Below, piece by piece: positions 7,947 through 16,482 of a DNA stretch of 64,000 nt; position 1 is the first letter of the stretch, and the number at the start of each line of letters is the position of its first letter. The position numbers and the translations under genes were made by a program. The notes beneath the pieces were generated by a model that searched no databases, had not been told where the DNA came from, and saw only the letters and a list, made by a program, of their open reading frames with translations. The DNA is from BP-133 sp040756995 (GTDB lineage Bacteria > Actinomycetota > Acidimicrobiia > IMCC26256 > BP-133). Where the stretch lies: assembly GCA_040756995.1 (NCBI GenBank), contig JBFLYK010000004.1, positions 62,001 through 126,000 of the forward strand, given 5' to 3'.

Positions 7947-9785
7947 GTGACGTCGGCGACCGAGACCGCCGCGGCGGTCGGCAACGACCCGGTCGTTGAG
8001 CGGACGGGACGTCGAGGCTGCTGGCGGGTCCACGGCCCGGCCCTGGCCGGCTACGTCGCCCTGACGGCCGTCGTGTTCTGGCCCGTCGTCGGCCACCTCG
8101 GGACCCGCATCCTCTCCGACGGCGGCGACGGCGCCGCCTACCTGTGGAACCTGTGGGCCATCCCCCGGGCGCTGCTGCGGGGCCAGAACCCCTTCGACAC
8201 CCAGGAGATCTTCTTCCCGGTCGGGGCCCATACGGCGTTCAACACGAACATGCCGCTGGTGAGCGTTCTGTCCTGGCCGCTCCAGAAGCTCTTCGGGCTC
8301 GGCGTGGCCGCCAACCTCGTGCAGCTCGCCGGGGTGGTGCTGTCGGGCTTCGCCGCCTACCTGCTGGCCGAGCACGTGACCGGGAACCGACCGGCGGCGT
8401 TCGTGGCCGGCGCCGCCTTCACCTTTGCCCCCTACCGGTTCCTCCACGTCGCCCACTACGACCTGAGCCACCTGGAGTTCCTGCCCTTCGGGATCCTGGC
8501 CCTGCTCCTCCTCTACGAGACGCCGAATCGCCGCCGGGCGGTGATCTTCGGGGTGGTCGTGGGGCTCACGCTCCTCACGAACCTCTACTACTTCATGTTC
8601 CTGCTCATCGCCTGCGCCGTCGTGGCCGCCTGGCGGTGGCGGGAGACGCTTCGCCGGGAGACGGCCGTCCGCCTCGCCCAGGCGGCGGGCGTGGCGGCCG
8701 TCGTCGGGGCGCCGCTGCTGGTCTTCATGGCCCGGGATCTGCTCGTCTTCCACTCGCTCGACCCGATTCGGGACTGGGGCCACGCCGACAACTACTCCGC
8801 CAACCTGTGGTCGTGGGTCACGCCCTCGGCGGTGCAACGCCTGTGGGGCGACCGCTTCCTCCACGTCGACACGATGTGGACGGGCGGCGAGCGCACCGCC
8901 TTCCCCGGCTTCATCGTGCTGGCGCTGGCCGTGGTCGGCGTCATCTGGGCCGGCCGGCGCCGGCGGGGCCCGGGGGACAGGGGGTGTCCCCCTGATCGCG
9001 GCGGCGTGAGCCGCCAAGGACTGTGGCTGGCCCTGGCCGGGGTCTTCGTCCTGCTGTCGTTCGGTCCGTTCCTCCACGTCGGGCACCGGCAGGGCGCCCG
9101 GTTCATCCGCTACGGCATCCGGTACAGCTATCCGATGCCCTACTGGCTGCTGAACTCGGTGCCCGTCCTCAACGGCGTGCGGGTACCGGGCCGCTTCTCG
9201 GTCGTGGCCATCCTGGCGCTCGACGTGCTGGCGGCGGTGGGGCTGGCCTGGCTCATGGCCCGGGTCGCCACCCGGCGGCCCCGGCTGGCCCTCGTGGTCC
9301 CGGCGGTGGCGCTCGTCCTGGTGCTCGTCGAGTTCTTCCCCAAGGGCATCGTCACGCAGAAGCCCGGCATCCCGAAGCCCTACGCCGCCATCGCCGCCGA
9401 CCCCGGCCGGCGGGCCGTCCTCGAGATCCCGCTCCAGTGGCGGACGGGCTTCCTCGACTTCGGCGACACCCGCCACGACCACACGATCTTCCTCTACTAC
9501 GCCACCCGGCACGGCAAGCCGATGGTGGGTGGCATGGCCGCCCGGTACCCGGCCCGGAACCGGATGAAGCTGCTGAACCATCCGGTGTACTCCCAGGTGC
9601 TGGCCCTCCAGAGCGGTGATCTCGCTTCGACGACCCTCACCGCCGCCGACCTGCGCCAGGCCGGGATCGGCTACGTGGTGTACCACCGGGACGACCCGCG
9701 GCCCGCCGCCGAGGCGTACTTCAACGAGCTGCGCCTCCCGGTGCTGGCCGACGACGGGACGGTCCTCGTGTGGAAAGTGCCCTGA
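7947..9785 (+). CDS. polytopic membrane protein, GT-C/mannosyltransferase-like
   Basis: 612 residues with about ten to twelve hydrophobic segments spread over residues 30-460 and a soluble C-terminal part of about 150 residues. The first large loop has an acidic motif, LSDGGDGAAYLWNLW, after the first membrane helix, then FFPVGAHTAFNTNMPLV. This resembles integral-membrane GT-C glycosyltransferases that use lipid-linked sugars, where acidic residues in the first loop are catalytic. Position inside a polysaccharide region supports an envelope glycan role. Starts leaderless at GTG 7947. No specific family is recognised, so it could also be an unrelated polytopic protein. Confidence 0.65.
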   Translation: MTSATETAAAVGNDPVVERTGRRGCWRVHGPALAGYVALTAVVFWPVVGHLGTRILSDGGDGAAYLWNLWAIPRALLRGQNPFDTQEIFFPVGAHTAFNTNMPLVSVLSWPLQKLFGLGVAANLVQLAGVVLSGFAAYLLAEHVTGNRPAAFVAGAAFTFAPYRFLHVAHYDLSHLEFLPFGILALLLLYETPNRRRAVIFGVVVGLTLLTNLYYFMFLLIACAVVAAWRWRETLRRETAVRLAQAAGVAAVVGAPLLVFMARDLLVFHSLDPIRDWGHADNYSANLWSWVTPSAVQRLWGDRFLHVDTMWTGGERTAFPGFIVLALAVVGVIWAGRRRRGPGDRGCPPDRGGVSRQGLWLALAGVFVLLSFGPFLHVGHRQGARFIRYGIRYSYPMPYWLLNSVPVLNGVRVPGRFSVVAILALDVLAAVGLAWLMARVATRRPRLALVVPAVALVLVLVEFFPKGIVTQKPGIPKPYAAIAADPGRRAVLEIPLQWRTGFLDFGDTRHDHTIFLYYATRHGKPMVGGMAARYPARNRMKLLNHPVYSQVLALQSGDLASTTLTAADLRQAGIGYVVYHRDDPRPAAEAYFNELRLPVLADDGTVLVWKVP

Positions 9786-9850
9786 CCGGCGGCCGGGCCG
9801 GCCGGCCCCGGTCAGTCGCCGCGCCAGGGTCGTGTGCTGGAATGGCGGCC

Positions 9851-10810
9851 ATGCGCGTACTGATCACCGGTATCACCGGCATGGCCGGCAGCCACCTGGC
9901 GGAGTACTGCCTGTCCCGGGGCGATGTCGAGGTCGTCGGCACGATCCGGTGGCGCAGCCCCCGGGACAACATCGCCGCCGTGGCCGACCGTGTGCGGCTG
10001 GTGGAGACCGACCTGCGGGACCAGGCCGGGGTCCGCCGCCTGCTGGAGCAGGTCCAGCCCGACGCCATCTTCCACCTGGCGGCCCAGAGCTTCGTGCCGG
10101 CGTCGTGGTCGGGTCCCGCCGACACGATGATGACCAACGTGCTGGGCCAGGTGCACCTGCTGGAGGCCATGCGGGACCTGGGCATGACCGACGTCCCGAT
10201 GCAGATCGCCGGCTCCTCCGAGGAGTACGGGCTCGTCCGCCCGGAGGAGACGCCGATCACCGAGGAGAACCCGCTGCGGCCGCTGTCGCCCTACGCCGTC
10301 TCCAAGGTGACGCAGGACATGCTGGGCTGGCAGTACCACCGCAGCTTCGGGCTGCGGACCGTGCGCACCCGGGCCTTCAACCACGAGGGGCCCCGGCGGG
10401 GGGAGGTGTTCGTCACCTCCAACTTCGCCAAGCAGATCGCCCTGATCGAGGCGGGCAAGCAGCCGCCCGTCCTCGAAGTCGGCAACCTGGAGGCCCGGCG
10501 GGACTGGCACGACGTGCGCGACACCGTCGTCGCCTACTGGAAGGCCGCCTTCGAGGGCGAGCCGGGCGAGGTCTACAACATCGGGCGGGGCGAGGCCCTG
10601 TCGATCCAGGAGATGCTCGACATCCTGCTGTCGATGGCCAAGGTCGACGTCGAGGTGCGGCCGGTGCCCGAGCGCATGCGACCGTCCGACGTGGAGCTCC
10701 TCCTCTGCGACCCGACGAAGTTCCGGGACCGCACCGGGTGGACCCCGACCATCCCGCTCGACCAGACCCTGCGCGACACGCTGGAGTACTGGCGCGAGAG
10801 GGTCTCCTGA
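9851..10810 (+). CDS. GDP-mannose 4,6-dehydratase-like SDR
   Basis: Extended short-chain dehydrogenase of about 319 residues. NAD(P)-binding glycine motif GITGMAGSH at residues 7-15; catalytic Ser in GSSEEYG near 122, Tyr148 and Lys152 in SPYAVSK. Other Gmd-like features are RAFNHEGPRRGEVFV for substrate binding and the C-terminal DPTKFRDRTGWTP. It probably makes a 4-keto-6-deoxy nucleotide sugar for the surrounding glycosyltransferases. ATG 9851 is chosen because MRVLITG is the conserved N-terminus; ATG 9842 would add three residues. Dehydratase versus epimerase is not settled by sequence alone, and a second SDR of the same subgroup lies at 14776-15681. Confidence 0.8.
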   Translation: MRVLITGITGMAGSHLAEYCLSRGDVEVVGTIRWRSPRDNIAAVADRVRLVETDLRDQAGVRRLLEQVQPDAIFHLAAQSFVPASWSGPADTMMTNVLGQVHLLEAMRDLGMTDVPMQIAGSSEEYGLVRPEETPITEENPLRPLSPYAVSKVTQDMLGWQYHRSFGLRTVRTRAFNHEGPRRGEVFVTSNFAKQIALIEAGKQPPVLEVGNLEARRDWHDVRDTVVAYWKAAFEGEPGEVYNIGRGEALSIQEMLDILLSMAKVDVEVRPVPERMRPSDVELLLCDPTKFRDRTGWTPTIPLDQTLRDTLEYWRERVS

Positions 10811-10821
10811 CCGAGACCGTC

Positions 10822-11955
10822 TTGGACGTCGCCCTCGACGTCACACCGCTCATCGGGGCGCGCTCCGGCGTCGGGCACTTCGTCGCCGAGATCCTCGACG
10901 CCATGCGGGAGGCGCCGGGCATCCACCTCGTGCCCTACGCCCTCAGCTTCCGGGCCCGCCGGCCGGTCGGCATCCCCGGTCTGTCCCGGCCCGTTCCGGG
11001 GCCCTCTCCCCTGCCGGCCGACACCCGGCAGCTGCCGTTCCCGGCCACCGCCGCCGTGGCCGCCTGGGGCCGCATCGACCAGCCGAGCGCCGAGCGGTGG
11101 CTGGCCCCGGCGGCGGTCGTGCACGGCACGAACTTCGTGGTCCCGCCCCTGCGGGGGGCGGGGGCGGTGGTCACGGTCCACGACCTGACGTTCGCCCGCT
11201 TCCCGGAGATGGTCACGGCCGACGTCCGCCGGATGGTGCCGGCGTTGCGGCGGGCCGTCGACCGGGGTGCCTGGGTGCACACGCCGTCGCAGTTCGTCGC
11301 CACCGAGGCGAAGGAGATCCTGGGGACGGACCGGGTCGTCGCCGTCCCCCACGGCGTGCCCCGCATCGCCCTGCCGCCGACGCCGCTCGGGGGACTGGTG
11401 GGCGACAGCCAGTTCATCCTGGCCATGGGGACGCTGGAGCCCCGCAAGAACATCTCCCGCCTGGTGGCCGCCTTCGGGGCGGTGGCCGCTTCCCACCCCG
11501 GGTTGCAACTGCTGCTGGCCGGCGCTGACGGACCGGCCAAGCCGGCGGTGCTGGCCGCCCGGGCGGCGCTCCCGGCCGGGATCCAGAAGCGGGTCCACAT
11601 GGCCGGCTACGTCGACGAGCGGCTGCGGGCCACCCTGCTGGCGCGGGCCAGCGTGTTCGCCTACCCGTCGCTCTACGAGGGCTTCGGCTTCCCGGTCATC
11701 GAGGCGATGGCCGCCGGCACGCCGGTGGTGGCCGGCAACGCCGGGGCGATCCCCGAGGTGGCCGGTGACGGCGCCCTGCTGGTCGACCCGACCGACGTCG
11801 ACGCCATCGCCGACGGCCTGACCCGGGTGCTCGACGACCCCGCCCTGGCGGAGAGCCTGGTGCGGGCCGGCCGCAAGCAGGCCGCCGGCTACTCCTGGCG
11901 CCGCGCCGCCGAAGGCCTGACCGACCTCTACCACCGCGCCGCCAACGCCCGGTGA
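10822..11955 (+). CDS. GT4 glycosyltransferase
   Basis: About 377 residues, GT-B fold. Starts DVALDVTPLIGARSGVGHFV, the usual acceptor-domain opening with the glycine-rich loop. Donor-domain hallmarks are FILAMGTLEPRKNISRLV and YEGFGFPVIEAMAAGTPVV with E-x7-E. The frame extends far upstream but homology starts here. TTG 10822 gives a normal N-terminus, and CTG 10807, which abuts the previous stop, is the alternative. Immediately follows the Gmd-like gene, suggesting one transcript. Sugar specificity unknown. Confidence 0.85.
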   Translation: MDVALDVTPLIGARSGVGHFVAEILDAMREAPGIHLVPYALSFRARRPVGIPGLSRPVPGPSPLPADTRQLPFPATAAVAAWGRIDQPSAERWLAPAAVVHGTNFVVPPLRGAGAVVTVHDLTFARFPEMVTADVRRMVPALRRAVDRGAWVHTPSQFVATEAKEILGTDRVVAVPHGVPRIALPPTPLGGLVGDSQFILAMGTLEPRKNISRLVAAFGAVAASHPGLQLLLAGADGPAKPAVLAARAALPAGIQKRVHMAGYVDERLRATLLARASVFAYPSLYEGFGFPVIEAMAAGTPVVAGNAGAIPEVAGDGALLVDPTDVDAIADGLTRVLDDPALAESLVRAGRKQAAGYSWRRAAEGLTDLYHRAANAR

Positions 11956-11985
11956 TGGCCGGTTTCGCGCCCCTCCGCCGCCCAA

Positions 11986-12165
11986 CTGGCGTTCGATTTC
12001 CGCCATATCCCGGAAAACGAACGCCAGAATCGCGACGGGGGCGCTCCCGCCCAACTGGCGTTCGATTTCCGCCATATCCCGGTAAACGAACGCCAGAATC
12101 GCTATGGGGGCGCCCAGTCCCAACTGGCGTTCCTTTTCCGCCATATCCCGGGACACGAACGCCAG
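11986..12165. repeat. three tandem 69-bp units, each with a 42-nt hairpin
   Basis: Hairpins lie at 11986-12027, 12055-12096 and 12124-12165, exactly 69 bases apart. Each has arms CTGGCGTTCG and CGAACGCCAG around a 22-base loop containing the conserved CCGCCATATCCCGG. The third unit has one arm change, leaving a 9-bp stem. Linkers (AATCGCGACGGGGGCGC and similar) are also related. The block fills the gap between two glycosyltransferase genes. A short frame reads through it but has no coding character. Tandem and perfectly phased, unlike CRISPR repeats with unique spacers. Confidence 0.9.
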
Positions 12166-12181
12166 AAAGGCGGGGTGGGCC

Positions 12182-13630
12182 GTGAGGGACGGGCTACGCG
12201 TGGCGTTGCAGGCGGGGCAGCTTGATCAGGCCGTTCCTGGTGGGATCGGTCGGTATGTCGAGGGGCTTCTCCGCCATCTCCCCGAGGTCGGGGTGACCGT
12301 CGAGCGGTTCTCGGCCGGGCGGTGGCGGTACGAGGCGTGGCACCGGTTCCGGCGGCCAGTGGTGCGAGTGCCGGGTGATCTCGTGCACGCCCCGAGCCTG
12401 GCGGTGCCGCCGCCGGGCCGGCGGCCGCTGGTCGTCACCGTGCACGACCTGGCGTTTCGGACCCATCCGGAGTGCTTCCCGCCCCGGGGACGGGCGTTCC
12501 ACGAGCGGGGCCTGGCCCTGGCCCGGGCCGAGGCGGCGGCGGTCGTCGTGCCGTCGGCGGCCACCGCCGCCGAACTGCGCGACGCCGGGTTCGAGGCCGG
12601 TCGGATCCACGTCGCCCACCATGGAATCGATCTCCCGCCCCCGGGGGCGCCGAGCCCGTCCGGACCTGACTTCCCGGCGGCGTCGATGAACCCGATGCAG
12701 CAGATGCATCCGCACTGGCAGCCGGCGGAGGGGCCGACCGGAGGCGCCGGCGGCAGTGCCGGACTCGGCACCTCCTCCGTCGGCGACCACGGGCCACCGG
12801 TCCTCGGGCTCGAGCCGCGCTCCTACCTGCTGTTCGTGGGGACCGTCGAGCCCCGGAAGGGCGTCGACGTCCTGTTGGCCGCCCACGCCACCCTCCGGCG
12901 CCACGGCCACCCCGATCTTCGGCTGGTGGTGGCCGGGCCGCCCGGCTGGGGCGAGACGCCACCGCTCGACGAGCCTGGTGTCGTCGCTCCCGGCCGGGTC
13001 GACGAGCACACGCTCGACGCCCTCTACCGGGGGGCCGCCGTCCTGGTCGTCCCGTCCCGGTCGGAAGGGTTCGGCCTGCCCGCCCTCGAGGCCATGGCCC
13101 GGGGCCGACCGGTGGTCGTGTCGGACGCCGGCGCTCTGCCGGAAGTCGTCGGCGACGCCGGCGTACTCGTTCCCCCTGGCGACGCCGAGGCCCTGGCCGC
13201 CGCCCTCGACCGCCTCCTCACCGACGCCGGCCTCGCCGCGTCGGTCGGCCACGCCGGCCGCCGGCGAGCCGCCACCTTCACGTGGTCCGCCTGCACCGCC
13301 GCCCACCTCGCCGCCTACCACGCCGCCCTCGGCCGCCCCGTCCCGCCGCCGCCCTCTGCGTCCCCCGCCGCCGCTCCGCCAGCCACGCCGCCGAGCTCTG
13401 CTCCGCCGACTTCCCCTCCGCCGACTTCCCCTCCGCCGCCAACCACCCCGCCGCCAACCACCCCCCGGCCAACCACCCCGCCGACCGCCGCTGCTCCCGC
13501 CACTCCGCCGCCTCCGCCTTCACCGGCTTCCTCACCGGCCGGCCAGCCGCCGGCCGGGCCTGAGCCGGCGCAATCGGAAGTCGGCGAGAGCCGGTCTCCG
13601 GCCAACGGGGGGCCCGGGGGGCCCTCCTAG
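12182..13630 (+). CDS. GT4 glycosyltransferase with Pro-rich tail
   Basis: About 482 residues from GTG 12182. GT-B: RVALQAGQLDQAVPGGIGRYV at the N-terminus, LVVTVHDLAF, then donor half with YLLFVGTVEPRKGVDVLL and SEGFGLPALEAMARGRPVVV (E-x7-E). Two oddities are visible. A low-complexity insert of about 45 residues (MNPMQQMHPHWQPAEG and Gly/Ser) sits between the two halves. A tail of about 100 residues is made of Pro, Thr, Ala and Ser (PPPTSPPPPTTPPPTTP) after the fold ends. The tail could be an unstructured linker or an anchor. The start directly follows the 69-bp hairpin array, which may sit in its leader. Confidence 0.8.
   Translation: MRDGLRVALQAGQLDQAVPGGIGRYVEGLLRHLPEVGVTVERFSAGRWRYEAWHRFRRPVVRVPGDLVHAPSLAVPPPGRRPLVVTVHDLAFRTHPECFPPRGRAFHERGLALARAEAAAVVVPSAATAAELRDAGFEAGRIHVAHHGIDLPPPGAPSPSGPDFPAASMNPMQQMHPHWQPAEGPTGGAGGSAGLGTSSVGDHGPPVLGLEPRSYLLFVGTVEPRKGVDVLLAAHATLRRHGHPDLRLVVAGPPGWGETPPLDEPGVVAPGRVDEHTLDALYRGAAVLVVPSRSEGFGLPALEAMARGRPVVVSDAGALPEVVGDAGVLVPPGDAEALAAALDRLLTDAGLAASVGHAGRRRAATFTWSACTAAHLAAYHAALGRPVPPPPSASPAAAPPATPPSSAPPTSPPPTSPPPPTTPPPTTPRPTTPPTAAAPATPPPPPSPASSPAGQPPAGPEPAQSEVGESRSPANGGPGGPS
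13408..13490 (+). repeat. short tandem repeats encoding the Pro/Thr-rich tail
   Basis: Units ccgccgacttcccct (twice) followed by ccgccaaccaccccg-type units encode Pro-Pro-Thr-Ser and Pro-Pro-Thr-Thr repeats at the C-terminus of the glycosyltransferase. Typical slippage-prone low complexity. Confidence 0.7.
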
Positions 13631-13633
13631 ACT
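13628..13633 (+). promoter_or_regulatory. -10 box TAGACT upstream of GTG 13643
   Basis: TAGACT overlaps the TAG stop of the previous gene and ends 9 bases before GTG 13643. The gap is slightly long for a leaderless start, and no Shine-Dalgarno is seen. Confidence 0.4.
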
Positions 13634-13642
13634 CGGGCTCCG

Positions 13643-14779
13643 GTGCGCCTCCTTCTCGACGCCTCCGCCGTTCCCGTCCGCCCGGTCGGCGCCGGCGTGT
13701 ACACCTGCCGGCTGGCGGCGGCTCTCGACCGGTTCGGCGAATGCGACCTCCACCTGCTGGCCCGGCGGGGCGATGCCGATCGCTGGCACGACCTCGCCCC
13801 CGGCGCCACCGTCCACGCCGTCGTGCCGCCACCCCGACCGGCCCGCCTGGCCTGGGAGCAGGTCCGGGCCCCGGCGCTGGCCGACCGCCTCGGCATCGAC
13901 GTGTGGCACGGCCCCCACTACACGGTCCCGCTCCGCCTCCGGGTCCCGAGCGTGACGACGATCCACGACCTCACGTTCTTCGAGCACCCCGAATGGCACG
14001 AGCGCTCCAAGGTGCTGTTCTTCCGGAGGATGATCCCGGCCAGCGCCGCCCGGGCGGCGGCCATCGTGGCCGTGAGCGGCGCCACCGCCGAAGCGATCAG
14101 CGAGACGATCGAGCCGGCGGCGCCCGTCCTCACCATCGCCCACGGTGTCGACCACGACCGGTTCCGTCCCGCGCCGCTGGGCGACCCCCACGATCTGGCC
14201 ACGCTCGATCCCCTCGGTGTCACCCCGCCCTACATCGCCTTCGTCGGCACCATCGAGCCCCGCAAGGCCGTGCCGACGCTCGTCGAGGCCTTCGCCCGCC
14301 TGGCCGGCGACCACCCCGGCCTGCGGCTCGTGCTGGCCGGCGCCGACGGCTGGGGCACCGAGGAGGCCCGGGCGGCCATCTCCGCCAGCGGGGTGGCCAC
14401 CCGCATCGTGCGGGTCCGCTGGGTGCCCGACGAGGCGCTACCGGCCCTGCTCCGCCAGGCAGCGGCCGTGGCCTACCCCAGCCACGAGGAGGGTTTCGGC
14501 CTCCCGGCCCTCGAGGCCCTGGCCTGCGGCGCCCCGCTGGTGACCTCGGCCGAGTCGCCCATGGCCGAGATCGCCGGCCCGGCCGCGCTCCTCGTGCCGC
14601 CGGGCAACGCCGGCGCCCTCGCCTGGGCCCTCAACCGGATCCTCACCGACACCGAGCTCGCCGACCGGCTCCGCCAGGAAGGCCCGCAGTCCGCCGCCCC
14701 CTACACCTGGGAGGCCTCGGCGCGGCTGCACCTCGATGCCTACCGGCTCGCCGTCAAAGTGGCCGAGGAGGAGCGGTGA
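13643..14779 (+). CDS. GT4 glycosyltransferase
   Basis: 378 residues, GT-B. Opening RLLLDASAVPVRPVGAGVY, acceptor-domain TTIHDLTFFEHPEW, donor-domain YIAFVGTIEPRKAVPTLV and EEGFGLPALEALACGAPLV with E-x7-E. Strongly resembles the two preceding GT4 enzymes (10822, 12182), so this is a small paralogous set that may add successive sugars to the same glycan. It ends in GTGA overlap with the downstream SDR gene, so the pair is translationally coupled. Donor unknown. Confidence 0.87.
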   Translation: MRLLLDASAVPVRPVGAGVYTCRLAAALDRFGECDLHLLARRGDADRWHDLAPGATVHAVVPPPRPARLAWEQVRAPALADRLGIDVWHGPHYTVPLRLRVPSVTTIHDLTFFEHPEWHERSKVLFFRRMIPASAARAAAIVAVSGATAEAISETIEPAAPVLTIAHGVDHDRFRPAPLGDPHDLATLDPLGVTPPYIAFVGTIEPRKAVPTLVEAFARLAGDHPGLRLVLAGADGWGTEEARAAISASGVATRIVRVRWVPDEALPALLRQAAAVAYPSHEEGFGLPALEALACGAPLVTSAESPMAEIAGPAALLVPPGNAGALAWALNRILTDTELADRLRQEGPQSAAPYTWEASARLHLDAYRLAVKVAEEER

Positions 14780-15681
14780 AGGCGCTCATCACGGGAGCCG
14801 GTGGGTTCGTCGGACAGACCCTCGTAGCCCACCTCCGGGAACACGGCGACGATGTCGTGGCCGTCGACCGGGCCCATGGGCCGGACGTCACCGACGCCCC
14901 CGCCGTGCGGGAGGTCATCGAGCGCGAACGGCCGGATGCCGTGTACCACCTGGCGGCGGTGACCCACATCGGCGCCTCATGGGACGCCCCGCTCGAGGTC
15001 TTCCGTATCAACGCCGAGGGGACGCTCAACGTCCTGTCGGCCTGCAAGGCGGCCGGCGTGGACCGGGTGCTGGTGGTCGGGAGCGCCGACGAGTACGGCG
15101 CCGTCCGGCCCGAGGACCTTCCGCTGGCGGAGGACGCCCCGCTCCGTCCGCTCACCCCCTACGGCGCCAGCAAGGTGGCCGCCGAGTACCTGGCGCTCCA
15201 GGCCTTCCTCGGCGAACAGCTGCCGGTCATCCGGGTGCGGGCCTTCAACCACACCGGCCGCACCCAGCCCGACCGGTTCATGATCCCGGGCCTGGCCCGG
15301 CGGATCGCCGCCGCCGAGCGCGACGGCCGCAAGGAGATCCCGATCGGTTCCCTGGAGCCGGTGCGGGACTACACCAACGTCGAGGACGTCGTCGTCGCCT
15401 ACCGGCTGCTCGTGGAACGGGGTGAGCCGGGCGAGGTCTACAACGTCTGCTCCGGCGTCGGCCACAGCGTCGCCGAGGTGGCCGACCACCTCCTCAGCCT
15501 GGCCCGCCACGCCATCGAGCTCGTCCCCGACCCGTCGCTGCTGCGGCCGGTCGAGGTCCCCCGCCTGGTGGGCGACAACACCCGGCTGCGCCAGACGACC
15601 GGGTGGTCGCCCGCCATCTCCTTCGAGGACACGCTGGCCCAGATCCTGGACCGCTGGCGGGCCGAGGAGGCCAGCAGGTGA
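14776..15681 (+). CDS. NAD-dependent epimerase/dehydratase, Gmd/RmlB-like SDR
   Basis: About 301 residues. Glycine motif ALITGAGGFVGQT at 3-15, Ser in GSADEYG near 112, Tyr129 and Lys133 in YGASK, and RAFNHTG as in GDP-mannose dehydratase relatives. C-terminal GDNTRLRQTTGWSP is the usual SDR end motif. It is about 18 residues shorter than the similar enzyme at 9851. Likely converts a nucleotide sugar for the polysaccharide genes, perhaps as reductase or epimerase partner of the 9851 product (inference). Start GTG 14776 overlaps the TGA of the GT gene. Exact reaction unknown. Confidence 0.8.
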   Translation: MKALITGAGGFVGQTLVAHLREHGDDVVAVDRAHGPDVTDAPAVREVIERERPDAVYHLAAVTHIGASWDAPLEVFRINAEGTLNVLSACKAAGVDRVLVVGSADEYGAVRPEDLPLAEDAPLRPLTPYGASKVAAEYLALQAFLGEQLPVIRVRAFNHTGRTQPDRFMIPGLARRIAAAERDGRKEIPIGSLEPVRDYTNVEDVVVAYRLLVERGEPGEVYNVCSGVGHSVAEVADHLLSLARHAIELVPDPSLLRPVEVPRLVGDNTRLRQTTGWSPAISFEDTLAQILDRWRAEEASR

Positions 15682-15715
15682 AGCCAACGCTGAACACCGA
15701 CCGCCCGCTGGAACC

Positions 15716-15728
15716 GGCCGTCACGGCC
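15716..15728. repeat. 13-bp palindrome GGCCGT-c-ACGGCC
   Basis: Perfect 6-bp arms around one base in the 135-bp gap before thiE. Could be a small operator or a weak hairpin. No T-run follows. Confidence 0.35.
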
Positions 15729-15785
15729 AAATGATCGACACCACGCCCGCGCACCCCCCGCTGCCCGCGGCCGGCGTGGCCCTTT

Positions 15786-15825
15786 GGCGTTCATATGCCA
15801 CGGACGGGTGCCGCAAATGAACGCC
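15786..15825. repeat. hairpin overlapping the thiE start, related to the 69-bp array
   Basis: Arms GGCGTTCAT (15786-15794) and ATGAACGCC (15817-15825) flank a 22-base loop with GCCACGGACGGG. The GGCGTTC/GAACGCC core equals that of the array at 11986-12165, with almost the same arm spacing. The right arm contains the thiE ATG, so the folded RNA would hide the start codon. No TPP riboswitch signature is seen nearby. Confidence 0.65.
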
Positions 15826-16464
15826 GGATTGGGCGACGCCCGCCGGGCCGCCCTCCGGGAGGCCCGGCTCTACCTCTGCACGGCAGACCGTCCGGATCTG
15901 GCGGACTTCGTCAGCGCCGTCTGCGCCGCCGGGGTGGACATCGTCCAGCTGCGGGACAAGGAGCTGGACGACACGGCGATCGTCGAACGGGCGACCGCGG
16001 CCCGGGACGCCGCCCATGCCGCCGGCGCCCTCTTCGTCCTCAACGACCGGCCCGACCTGGCCGTCGCCTGCGGGGCGGACGGCGTCCACGTCGGCCAGGA
16101 CGACGTGCCGGCCGCCGTCGCCCGCCGGATCGTCGGGCCCGACGTCCTGGTCGGCCTGTCGACCCACGCCTCCCAGGAGCTGGCGGCGTCGGCCGGCGAG
16201 CCCGTCGACTACATCAGCGCCGGCCCGGTCGAGCCGACCCCCACCAAGCCCGGCCGCCCCGGCACCGGCCTCGACTACATCCGGCTGGCCGCCGAACGCT
16301 CGCCGCACCCATTCTTCGTGACCGGCGGGGTCTCACCCGCCACCCTCCCCACCATCGCCGCCGCCGGCGCCACCCGCTTCGTGGTCGTCCGGGCGCTGAC
16401 CGAGGCCGCCGACCCCACCGCCGTGGCCAAGGAGCTCCGCCGGCTCATCGACGCCGGCCGATAG
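15817..16464 (+). CDS. thiE: thiamine phosphate synthase ThiE
   Basis: 215 residues, the usual ThiE length, a TIM-barrel enzyme joining HMP-pyrophosphate and thiazole phosphate to give thiamine phosphate in the cytosol. Motifs are VQLRDKELDD (pyrophosphate-binding), LFVLNDRPDLA, GVHVGQDDVP, the SAGPVEPTPTKPG loop and FFVTGGVS. ATG 15817 gives MNAGLGDARRAALREARLYL; a longer frame to 15784 would run through the hairpin and is less likely. No other thi genes are adjacent, so it is a stand-alone gene after the polysaccharide region. The start codon lies inside a hairpin arm. Confidence 0.92.
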   Translation: MNAGLGDARRAALREARLYLCTADRPDLADFVSAVCAAGVDIVQLRDKELDDTAIVERATAARDAAHAAGALFVLNDRPDLAVACGADGVHVGQDDVPAAVARRIVGPDVLVGLSTHASQELAASAGEPVDYISAGPVEPTPTKPGRPGTGLDYIRLAAERSPHPFFVTGGVSPATLPTIAAAGATRFVVVRALTEAADPTAVAKELRRLIDAGR

Positions 16465-16482
16465 TCACCCGCCGGGGCCTCG

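Noticed and set aside
5631..9686. Very long minus-strand open frame (about 1350 codons) opposite the propeller and membrane protein genes
   Set aside because: It is antisense to two clear genes, has Gly/Arg/Val/Asp-rich composition typical of a GC-rich shadow frame, and no recognisable domain.
11986..12165. CRISPR array
   Set aside because: Units are 69 bases with conserved linkers, not short repeats with unique spacers, and no cas genes are present.
11952..12185. Short repeat-protein frame through the hairpin array
   Set aside because: The repetition reflects the DNA repeats. It has no ribosome site and overlaps the start of the next gene.
15682..15816. TPP riboswitch before thiE
   Set aside because: No CUGAGA or other conserved THI-box element. 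Only a small palindrome and the start-codon hairpin are visible.
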